Below, piece after piece: positions 1 through 5,128 of a stretch of 5,128 nucleotides of DNA. The notes under the pieces were generated by a model. That model did not search any database. It saw nothing but the letters and a program-made list of their open reading frames with translations, and was not told where the DNA came from. This DNA comes from Candidatus Bathyarchaeota archaeon. GTDB taxonomy: Archaea > Thermoproteota > Bathyarchaeia > 40CM-2-53-6 > RBG-13-38-9. Position numbers and translations under genes: made by a program. The DNA lies in the NCBI GenBank assembly GCA_007050885.1, contig SMYQ01000083.1, positions 4,393 through 9,520 on the forward strand. The letters run 5' to 3'. Positions within the stretch are counted from its first letter, which is position 1; each line of letters begins with the position of its first letter.

Positions 1-693
1 CCCAATAACTCGGCCTTGATTCTGCATCAACTGAGAAATGTGAGAAAGCTTCCCACCAGGAGAACAATTCAAATCAACAACAGTCTCTCCAACCAAAGGA
101 TCCAAAACCCTTGATGTGACAATTGCTGGAAGAGATTGAGGATAGATGTACCCGAGTTCATACTCTTCACTTTCCCTTAAACTTACAGCACCATACAATG
201 GTGACGTAACCTCAACAGCAAGACCCCTCCTCACATTCAAAATCTCAGTTTCACTCATTCTCATCCTACCAACACCCACAACCTGACCATGCCTATCCAA
301 AATTGTAACCGTGTCTCCTTTACGAAGCTTTGAACACTTCACAATACCCGGCGCATAGATGTGAGAACCTTGTAGAACAGATTCAGCAGCATACTTGTCA
401 ACAACTATCTTCTTCTCAACCTCAGAAAACTCAAACGGCCCTTTAATAGGTGTGAAAACAGCTTCATCGATTAGATCAAAGAGGGAAACATCGACTCCTC
501 TCGAAAGAAAAGAATCTATCAATTCTTGAGTAGAAATTTTCAGTGTATTGACTCTTGAGAAGAATCTATCACTCGGCTTTTTGATTGACTGAAGAACTGC
601 CTCTAAATCCTCGTCATATACTTCATGTAAAGCTTCAATTGCATCCACTGAAAAATGATATTCGTCTGCCAATTTACTGAAGAGTTCATTCAA
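1..693 (-). CDS. NSUN6-like RNA (cytosine-5)-methyltransferase with PUA domain, partial (N-terminal 231 residues)
   Basis: My reverse-strand translation gives 231 open codons running off the left edge, so the C-terminal catalytic half is missing. The product is probably a SAM-dependent RNA cytosine-C5 methyltransferase of the NOL1/NOP2/Sun family. An N-terminal helical region (about residues 1-45) leads into 'RVNTLKIS', the typical start of the family's RRM-like region. A PUA domain follows at about 96-175 (VDKYAAESVL, YAPGIV, GDTVTILD, GQVVGVG). Next come 'GYIYPQSLPAIV' and SAM motif I at about 205-219, with DLNCSPGGKLSHI where many members have D(M/L)CAAPGGKT. An internal PUA domain is typical of archaeal homologues of human NSUN6, which methylates tRNA C72; that substrate is inferred here. 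The catalytic cysteines lie outside the window. I chose the TTG at 693 because the frame is closed by TAA at 726-724 and has no ATG or GTG between. Family is confident; start is uncertain. Confidence 0.85.
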   Translation of the reverse strand, partial: MNELFSKLADEYHFSVDAIEALHEVYDEDLEAVLQSIKKPSDRFFSRVNTLKISTQELIDSFLSRGVDVSLFDLIDEAVFTPIKGPFEFSEVEKKIVVDKYAAESVLQGSHIYAPGIVKCSKLRKGDTVTILDRHGQVVGVGRMRMSETEILNVRRGLAVEVTSPLYGAVSLRESEEYELGYIYPQSLPAIVTSRVLDPLVGETVVDLNCSPGGKLSHISQLMQNQGRVIG

Positions 694-804
694 TTCCCAA
701 ACGCCTAGACAACAGATTCTCCATTAACATCCTAATTCGAGATATCCACTACTCATAATATTCATAAGCTTCTAAATAATCACAGCATCAAGGAGAATTT
801 CAAA
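694..804. promoter_or_regulatory. divergent intergenic region with AT-rich promoter candidates
   Basis: This gap separates the divergent methyltransferase and moaE genes. It holds AT-rich segments that could be archaeal TATA elements: cataatattcataag at 754-768 and taaataat at about 773-780. For moaE, an element near 755-762 would put the transcription start near 780-785, just before the Shine-Dalgarno at 791. For the minus-strand gene, the complement of 771-780 (attatttaga) or of 755-768 could serve. None matches a strong consensus, so exact boxes are guesses; the assignment rests mainly on the divergent arrangement. No RNA gene or further coding sequence is apparent here. Confidence 0.4.
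791..796 (+). promoter_or_regulatory. Shine-Dalgarno of moaE that fixes its TTG start
   Basis: AGGAGA lies 8 nt upstream of the TTG at 805, a near-ideal match to the anti-Shine-Dalgarno end of archaeal 16S rRNA at normal spacing. It supports the TTG as the true moaE start despite the absence of an ATG. It also implies a leadered rather than leaderless transcript. Confidence 0.75.
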
Positions 805-1245
805 TTGTCCCGAGTAGGAATACACAACAAAGGAGAACTCTCAATAGAAAAACTCCTCAACTTCATACAATCCAACGAAAGATTCAACGAAGCCGGAGGC
901 GTCGCATGCTTCTTCGGATACGTTAAAGCCTTCACAACCGACGAGAAAAAAGTCACTAACCTTGAACTCGAAGCCTATAAAGAAAGAGTGGAAGAAAAAT
1001 TCGAGGAAATAGCAGTAGACATCAAAACACGCCCCGGAATAGTAGACTGCCTCATTCATCATGTAACCGGTAAACTGGACCTTGGGGATTTGATCTTTGC
1101 AGTTATGGTAGCTGGAAAATCAAGAAAAAACGTTTTCCCCGCACTTGTAGAAGCAACTGAACGTGCAAAGAAAGAAGCTGCAATATGGAAAAAAGAAACT
1201 TTAGAAACTGGAGAATCCTACTGGGTTGAGTACGGTAAAGAATAA
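805..1245 (+). CDS. moaE: molybdopterin synthase catalytic (large) subunit MoaE
   Basis: MoaE, with the thiocarboxylated small subunit MoaD, inserts dithiolene sulfur into precursor Z (cyclic pyranopterin monophosphate) to form molybdopterin, in the cytoplasm. At 146 aa it is close to the usual length of about 150. Family marks in order are the early strand GGVACFFGYVK (31-41), LELEAY (53-58), the IHHVTGKLDLGD segment (84-95), and the C-terminal K-x6-K-x-E region ending in IWKKET and YWVE. K122 and K129 line up with E. coli K119 and K126, which are important for catalysis. Two positions differ from E. coli by my manual alignment: K41 sits where E. coli has R39, and S106-R107 replaces H103-R104. 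The start is TTG with AGGAGA 8 nt upstream. No moaD or other cofactor gene lies beside it, so it appears to be a single-gene unit convergent with ssb. Whether the cofactor carries Mo or W cannot be told here. Confidence 0.93.
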   Translation: MSRVGIHNKGELSIEKLLNFIQSNERFNEAGGVACFFGYVKAFTTDEKKVTNLELEAYKERVEEKFEEIAVDIKTRPGIVDCLIHHVTGKLDLGDLIFAVMVAGKSRKNVFPALVEATERAKKEAAIWKKETLETGESYWVEYGKE

Positions 1246-1250
1246 AATGG

Positions 1251-1279
1251 AAAAAAGGATGACGCTGATATGCGTCATC
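1251..1279 (-). terminator. hairpin plus T-run terminator in the moaE/ssb convergent gap
   Basis: A perfect 8-bp inverted repeat (gatgacgc at 1258-1265, gcgtcatc at 1272-1279) encloses a 6-nt loop. Read on the minus strand, the stem begins 8 nt after the ssb stop codon and is followed by one C and then six T (complement of 1251-1256), the layout of an intrinsic terminator. On the plus strand it begins 12 nt after the moaE stop, but the following T-tract is weaker, so termination is probably stronger for ssb. Archaeal RNA polymerase terminates mainly on T-tracts, so the stem may instead protect the 3' end. Confidence 0.65.
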
Positions 1280-1287
1280 TGAAACTT

Positions 1288-1869
1288 TTAATATCTTCTT
1301 CTTGAACCGAATCTTCTATTTCCGCCGCCGCTGCCGCCACCGTATCTTCTTCCTCGGTCTCCGCCACCGTAGCGGTCGCCACCGCCACCGTATCTGGGTC
1401 TGTAACGTCTTTCCTGCTCATACTGTTTGTCTGAAAGATTATTTTCGGCATTGACAGACTCAATCGTTGAACTTGAGGCTGAGTAACTTCCGTATCTTCC
1501 GAGGTTTAGGCGCATCGAGCCTTTGAAGAGGCCGATATATCCGTTCTTGATATCGATTACGTCTTCTTCCTTCACATTTTCAATATTATCATCCCAAAGA
1601 GTCATGTATATAGAGCCGGTCTCATCTCCGACGAGAACATCAGTCACTTTATGGGTTGAACCATCTCTTCTTGAAACGGTCTCCCTTACAGGGCTTTTCG
1701 AGACAACCTTCACGGTTGTATTAATTTGTCTCGAGTTTGGGGTTAAGGTTTCTACTTTTACGGATTCTACTGTTTCTGGACTGCTACCAGCTTCTGGACT
1801 AGCTGTTGTCTCTTGACTCTCAGCAGTCTCTGAACTGCCCGCAGCTTCTGGTTTTTCGTCAAACGACAT
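1288..1869 (-). CDS. ssb: single-stranded DNA-binding protein, crenarchaeal-type single OB-fold with Gly/Arg tail
   Basis: The product likely binds single-stranded DNA in replication and repair. The numbering here counts from an upstream GTG at 1884. One OB-fold spans about residues 47-135 and closely resembles Sulfolobus SSB: LTPNSRQINTTVKV, VGDETGSIYMTLW, then FKGSMRLNLGRYGS. DNA-stacking aromatics W56, W75 and F79 of Sulfolobus SSB correspond to W97, Y116 (a Trp-to-Tyr change) and F120. Residues 7-45 are an acidic Ser/Thr/Ala/Glu extension with a short internal duplication. Residues 159-198 form a basic tail with about 13 Arg, 15 Gly and three RYGGG units, ending in Arg-Arg-Arg-Tyr. I prefer ATG at 1869 (193 aa) over GTG at 1884 because GTGAG at 1884-1880 then acts as a Shine-Dalgarno 10 nt upstream. 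It follows gatB but has its own TATA box. Human SOSS-B (hSSB1) proteins are related. An RNA-binding role is also possible. Confidence 0.85.
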   Translation of the reverse strand: MSFDEKPEAAGSSETAESQETTASPEAGSSPETVESVKVETLTPNSRQINTTVKVVSKSPVRETVSRRDGSTHKVTDVLVGDETGSIYMTLWDDNIENVKEEDVIDIKNGYIGLFKGSMRLNLGRYGSYSASSSTIESVNAENNLSDKQYEQERRYRPRYGGGGDRYGGGDRGRRYGGGSGGGNRRFGSRRRY

Positions 1870-1930
1870 TTTAAATACTCTCACTTATTGACAGAGCATC
1901 AGCTATACAGTCATGCACTTAAGGATTATC

Positions 1931-1937
1931 ATATAAA
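1931..1937 (-). promoter_or_regulatory. TATA box of ssb
   Basis: On the minus strand this reads TTTATAT within CTATTTATATGATAATC, the best archaeal TATA-box match in the window. A transcription start about 25 nt downstream, near 1905-1910, would leave a leader of roughly 35-40 nt before the ATG at 1869, long enough to hold the GTGAG ribosome-binding site. This suggests ssb is transcribed separately from gatCAB, although no strong gatB terminator is visible in the 98-nt gap, so read-through is possible. Confidence 0.6.
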
Positions 1938-1982
1938 TAGAAAGTCCTGGAAACTGCGTAAACCAAGTCTACTATAACTTTT

Positions 1983-3425
1983 TCACGTCTTTGAGGTTTT
2001 CAGTTTCTCGTTGACGATACTATTCGCTAATTGTGGATCAGCCTTGCCACCAGTTTTTTTCATCAATTGACCGACTAAAAATCTTACAGCCTTAGGATCT
2101 TTAATCGCATCTTTCACTGCTTGCGGGTTGGAAGAGAATATCTCCTCTGTTAATTGATTTAGATATTCACTATCAGAGATTCTTCTCATCTCTTTCTGAT
2201 TTATGATCTCATCTGGGGATTTGCCTGAGATTAACATTTCCTTAAGTAACTCTTTGCCAATTTTACCGCTTATTGTTCCATCATCAATTAATTCCAGCAT
2301 TTTCACAAGATCTCGTGGTGTTAATTTGGCGTCTTTTAATTCGATATCCATCTCATAAAGGTATGATAGCAGGTCACCTACAATCCAGTTACCTAACAAA
2401 TCTGGATGACTATAGTTCGCGGCACTTTCTTCAAAGAATTCTGCTAAAGCTTTGTTGTCTATGAGAGTCATTGCATTTTGTCTGGAGATATCGTATTGCG
2501 TCATTAATCTTTGCATATGTCCTTCTGGTAGTTCGGGCATAGAATTTTTTTGATGCTCTATCTCTTCTTCTGAGATAGATAGAGGAACTAGGTCCGCCTC
2601 TGGGAAATATCTGTAATCGTCCTCTTCTTCTTTTACTCTCAGAGAAATCGTAACTCTTCTTGATTCATCCCAGTGTCTCGTCTCTTGTCCGATATGGTGT
2701 CCTGTTCTGAGAAGGCTTTTTTGCCTTGTGATTTCGAAATTGATGGCCCTCTCAACTTCTTTAAAAGATGATATGTTCTTTACCTCTACTCGTGTTCCAC
2801 CCTGTATTGAGATGTTTGCGTCACATCTCATAGATCCCTCGAGTTCTCCGCTTGAGACTCCTAAATGTTCCATAATTGATCGAAGTTTTTGTAGAAATAT
2901 TCTGGCTTCTCTGGGAGAAGTTATATCAGGTTCTGTAACTATCTCAACTAAAGCGATTCCCGCTCGATTATAATCTACAAATGCTGACTTTGAGGTTTCT
3001 ATAGTCCCTTCATAAGTTATCTTACCTGGATCCTCCTCAATCTGTAATCTTGAGATATGTACAATTTTTTCTCCTTCCAGTTTCTTCGATCCATTTTTAG
3101 CAATTGGAATTCCTCCAGCGCGATCGTATTGTGAAATTTGAAAATTCTTAGGCATGTCGGGATAGAAGTAATTCTTTCTGTAGAAGATTGTTTTATTACT
3201 AATTTGCATATTCAAAGCTAGAGCAATCATAATTGCATCCTCAACTGCTTTACGATTGAGAACCGGAAGACTTCCAGGAGTACCCATACAGACAGGACAG
3301 ACATGTGTGTTAGGTGGACTCTGTCTGTAATCTGCTGAGCAACTGCAGAAGAGTTTACTCTTAAGATTCGTGAGTTGACAGTGGACTTCAAGTCCAATCT
3401 TCACTTTAAGGTCAGTTGTCTCCAT
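1983..3425 (-). CDS. gatB: Asp-tRNA(Asn)/Glu-tRNA(Gln) amidotransferase subunit B
   Basis: GatB binds the misacylated tRNA, activates the Asp/Glu side chain with ATP, and receives ammonia channelled from GatA. Counted from an alternative TTG at 3431 the protein has 482 aa, near the normal length. The N-terminal GLEVHCQL (13-20) holds the conserved Glu and His of the kinase site. A zinc-binding set C29-x-C31 and C45-x2-C48 follows. Further signatures are IEEDPGK (131-137), DYNRAGIALVEIVTEPD (153-169), GSMRCDANIS (199-208), VEVKNISSF (215-223) and DYRYFPEADL (272-281). The C-terminal part (about 300-482) is the helical plus YqeY-like tRNA-contacting region. Ala160 stands where the bacterial signature has Pro (NRxGxPLxEIV). 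I prefer the ATG at 3425 because GGTGA at 3440-3436 then lies 10 nt upstream; from TTG it would be only 4 nt. It is the last gene of the gatCAB operon. Confidence 0.97.
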   Translation of the reverse strand: METTDLKVKIGLEVHCQLTNLKSKLFCSCSADYRQSPPNTHVCPVCMGTPGSLPVLNRKAVEDAIMIALALNMQISNKTIFYRKNYFYPDMPKNFQISQYDRAGGIPIAKNGSKKLEGEKIVHISRLQIEEDPGKITYEGTIETSKSAFVDYNRAGIALVEIVTEPDITSPREARIFLQKLRSIMEHLGVSSGELEGSMRCDANISIQGGTRVEVKNISSFKEVERAINFEITRQKSLLRTGHHIGQETRHWDESRRVTISLRVKEEEDDYRYFPEADLVPLSISEEEIEHQKNSMPELPEGHMQRLMTQYDISRQNAMTLIDNKALAEFFEESAANYSHPDLLGNWIVGDLLSYLYEMDIELKDAKLTPRDLVKMLELIDDGTISGKIGKELLKEMLISGKSPDEIINQKEMRRISDSEYLNQLTEEIFSSNPQAVKDAIKDPKAVRFLVGQLMKKTGGKADPQLANSIVNEKLKTSKT

Positions 3426-3435
3426 CCTCAATTAT

Positions 3436-3440
3436 TCACC
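3436..3440 (-). promoter_or_regulatory. Shine-Dalgarno of gatB, touching the gatA stop
   Basis: The minus strand reads GGTGA here. Its first G is also the last base of the gatA stop codon TAG (3442-3440). Spacing is 10 nt to the ATG at 3425 and 4 nt to the TTG at 3431, which favours ATG. The overlap of the ribosome-binding site with the gatA stop suggests translational coupling of gatA and gatB, fitting equal production of two subunits of one enzyme. Confidence 0.5.
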
Positions 3441-4900
3441 TACACCATCAATTCAAGATCTGGTTTCAGGTGTTGTTCAAGAGAAAATGCAATTTTAATC
3501 AGAACATCCTCTCTTAGAGCTGGAGCCATCATTTGAACTCCTATAGGAAGGCCTTGACTCGATGAGCATGGTACAGAGATTGCTGGGATTCCAGCAAGAT
3601 TTGCGATAACAGTATCAACATCACACATATACATCTCCAATGGATCGAGCAGTTTCTCGCCGAGTTTGAAAGGTAATATTGGCATTGTCGGTCCGATAAT
3701 CAAATCAAAATCTTTGAACGCCTTAGATAATTCCTGTCTGATGAGTGTTCTTACTCGCTGTGCTTTTAGATAATATTCGTTATAGTATCCTGCTGAGAGA
3801 GCAAAAGTCCCAAGCATTATCCTTCTTTTTACTTCAGCGCCAAATCCTACATCTCTATTTCTTGAGTAGGTTGTGCTCCAGTCATAGTTTTCATCATCAA
3901 GTCTTAATCCATATCTTAGTCCATCATAACGAGCTAAGTTAGAGCTTGCCTCTGACATAGCAATGATATAGTAAGACGCTAGAGCATACTCCAAGCTTTC
4001 AAGTTTGATCTTCGAAAAAGTGGCGCCAAGCCCTTCAAGTTTAGAAATTGCTTCCCAGACTGCCTTGGATACGACCTCGTCCGTCCCGATACCAAACAGC
4101 TCTTCCGGAACTCCAATCTTAACACCTTTAACATCATCAACTAGACAATTTTTCAGATTCTGAGTCCCTGAATCAATTGAAGTACTATCCTTGTTGTCTT
4201 GACCTGCGATACACTCTGTTAGTAAAGCTAGATCAGTTACATTTCTTGCTATGGGAGATATCTGTTCAAGACTGTTCGCATAAGCTATGAGACCGTATCT
4301 ACTGATCAGTCCATAAGTTGGTTTCATTCCTACGATACCGCAAAAGCTTGCTGGGCATCTGACTGATCCCCCGGTATCTGAACCTAATGAGATCGTGGTC
4401 TCTAATGCAGCTACTGAGGCAGCACTTCCTCCAGAGGAGCCTCCAGGAACTCTATCCAGATCATGAGGATTATGTGTTGGTCCGAACTGACTATGTTCAG
4501 TCGAAGTCCCCATAGCGAATTCGTCCATATTGGTCTTACCAATCAAAATGGCATCTTGTGATTTTAATCTCTTAATGACTGTTGCATCATAGGGTGGTAT
4601 AAAGTTCTCCAACATCTTTGAAGCGCATGTCGTCCTTACATTGTCTATGCAGATGTTATCTTTGATAGCAACCGCGACACCAGATAACGATCCAACTTTT
4701 TCATTCTTACGAATTCTAGAGTCTATTTCTTGGGCTTTTGCAAGAGCAATGTTTTCTGTTAAGGTGATAAAAGCATGAATTTTATCCTCAACTTTTTTTG
4801 TCCTCTCGTAACATTTGTTCACATATTCCTCGGCTGTAATTTCTTGAGTTCTTATTTTTCTTACAAGCTCTGAGGCTGATAACTCTAGAATTCGTGACAT
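3440..4900 (-). CDS. gatA: Asp-tRNA(Asn)/Glu-tRNA(Gln) amidotransferase subunit A (glutaminase)
   Basis: GatA is the amidase-signature subunit that hydrolyses glutamine and delivers ammonia to GatB for transamidation of misacylated tRNA. At 486 aa it is full length. The Ser-cisSer-Lys triad is intact: K80 in VAIKDNI, cis-S155 in PGGSSGGSAA and nucleophile S179 in GSDTGGSVRCPA. These match S. aureus GatA K79, S154 and S178, each shifted by one. Other family marks are GKTNMDEFAMG (121-131), CGIVGMKPTYGLISRYG (187-203) and the C-terminal NLAGIPAISVPC and GLPIGVQMMAP, close to the end. The start is ATG at 4900, beginning MSRILELSASELV, a typical GatA N-terminus. It lies 11 nt after the gatC stop, with no strong Shine-Dalgarno between, so it may rely on coupling to gatC translation. 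It is more than a generic amidase because it sits between gatC and gatB. Confidence 0.97.
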   Translation of the reverse strand: MSRILELSASELVRKIRTQEITAEEYVNKCYERTKKVEDKIHAFITLTENIALAKAQEIDSRIRKNEKVGSLSGVAVAIKDNICIDNVRTTCASKMLENFIPPYDATVIKRLKSQDAILIGKTNMDEFAMGTSTEHSQFGPTHNPHDLDRVPGGSSGGSAASVAALETTISLGSDTGGSVRCPASFCGIVGMKPTYGLISRYGLIAYANSLEQISPIARNVTDLALLTECIAGQDNKDSTSIDSGTQNLKNCLVDDVKGVKIGVPEELFGIGTDEVVSKAVWEAISKLEGLGATFSKIKLESLEYALASYYIIAMSEASSNLARYDGLRYGLRLDDENYDWSTTYSRNRDVGFGAEVKRRIMLGTFALSAGYYNEYYLKAQRVRTLIRQELSKAFKDFDLIIGPTMPILPFKLGEKLLDPLEMYMCDVDTVIANLAGIPAISVPCSSSQGLPIGVQMMAPALREDVLIKIAFSLEQHLKPDLELMV

Positions 4901-4911
4901 AGCTTATTCAA

Positions 4912-5128
4912 CTAGACGATTCGAGGTGCTTTGATGAATCTATCTTTCTTGGCAGGCACAATCTTTAGAATGTTTTCTGCAGGTTTTATTTCTGGTTCGT
5001 CTTCTCTCATAACGTTTACAACATCTACAACATGATGAGTAGGTTCTACTCCTTCAGTATCAACTTCATCGAGTTTTCTGAAATATTTCAGGATCTCACC
5101 CATCTCTTTTGCATATTTACTCTCTTCT
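4912..5128 (-). CDS. gatC: Asp-tRNA(Asn)/Glu-tRNA(Gln) amidotransferase subunit C, partial (5' end outside window)
   Basis: GatC is a small protein that wraps around the GatA-GatB interface and stabilises the complex. Seventy-one residues plus the stop codon are visible, and the frame is still open at the right edge. The segment KEMGEILKYFRKLDEVDTEGVEPT is the core GatC motif. The C-terminus ends in DRFIKAPRIV, the usual F-x-x-P-(R/x)-(I/V) tail. Family members have about 95-100 aa, so roughly 25-30 N-terminal residues (normally the I-x-x-E-E-V-x-x-(I/L)-A-x-L-A segment) are beyond position 5128. The ATG at 5103 is an internal methionine, not the start, because eight further in-frame codons precede it without a stop. 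It is the first visible gene of the gatCAB operon; the operon promoter is outside the window. Confidence 0.93.
   Translation of the reverse strand, partial: EESKYAKEMGEILKYFRKLDEVDTEGVEPTHHVVDVVNVMREDEPEIKPAENILKIVPAKKDRFIKAPRIV

Noticed and set aside
694..804. Search for a tRNA, small RNA or riboswitch in the divergent intergenic region, including a molybdenum-cofactor riboswitch before moaE
   Set aside because: The gap is only 111 nt, AT-rich and lacks the stems or conserved segments of such an RNA.
841..1062. Minus-strand open frame of 73 codons opposite moaE
   Set aside because: It is antisense to a recognisable MoaE gene. The Phe/Tyr/Cys-rich product looks like a shadow, with no family resemblance.
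1275..1463. Open reading frame of 62 codons on the minus strand with Ala/Val/Glu-rich product
   Set aside because: It is an out-of-frame shadow of the GC-rich repeat coding for the SSB Gly/Arg tail. The repeat explains both its openness and its biased composition.
1523..1816. Plus-strand open frame of 97 codons opposite ssb
   Set aside because: It is antisense to the well-conserved OB-fold gene, has no Shine-Dalgarno and has a Ser/Thr/Val-rich composition typical of antisense frames.
1938..1982. Possible weak stem downstream of gatB (minus strand CTTGG pairing with CCAGG)
   Set aside because: It has only five pairs, including a wobble, and a 12-nt loop with no T-run directly after it. It is too weak to call a terminator.
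2273..3942. Plus-strand frames of 63-81 codons opposite gatB and gatA (2273-2464, 2728-2973, 3745-3942)
   Set aside because: All lie fully antisense to highly conserved gatB and gatA coding sequence and show no recognisable domain or start signals.

Overview
The window looks like a moderately AT-rich stretch of an archaeal chromosome. Three things point there. The single-stranded DNA-binding protein has the short OB-fold plus Gly/Arg tail architecture of crenarchaeal (Sulfolobus-type) SSB. The partial RNA methyltransferase carries an internal PUA domain, as in the archaeal/eukaryotic NSUN6-like group. The clearest promoter is an archaeal-style TATA element. Having these alongside a GatCAB amidotransferase suggests a TACK-type lineage such as Bathyarchaeia or Nitrososphaeria. 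That placement is inference; no rRNA or other phylogenetic marker is present.

Layout. (1) 1-693, minus: 5' part of an RNA m5C methyltransferase gene, cut by the left edge of the window. (2) 694-804: divergent promoter region. (3) 805-1245, plus: moaE, catalytic subunit of molybdopterin synthase, with a TTG start behind a good Shine-Dalgarno. (4) 1246-1287: short convergent gap holding a perfect 8-bp hairpin with a T-run on the minus strand, a likely terminator. (5) 1288-1869, minus: ssb, an OB-fold protein with an acidic N-terminal extension and a basic Gly/Arg C-terminal tail. (6) about 1870-1982: ssb promoter region with a TATA box. (7) 1983-5128, minus: gatC (its 5' end runs off the right edge), gatA and gatB, an operon with gaps of about 11-14 nt.

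The gatCAB genes encode the glutamine-dependent amidotransferase that converts misacylated Asp-tRNA(Asn) and/or Glu-tRNA(Gln) to the correct aminoacyl-tRNA. The RNA methyltransferase also acts in translation. moaE (molybdenum/tungsten cofactor synthesis) and ssb (DNA metabolism) are independent units. Everything here is housekeeping: I see no mobile element, CRISPR array, tRNA, rRNA or defence-like cassette, and no convincing new system. The most interesting points are the tail arrangement of the SSB, the awkward start of the methyltransferase gene, and active-site-region substitutions in MoaE.
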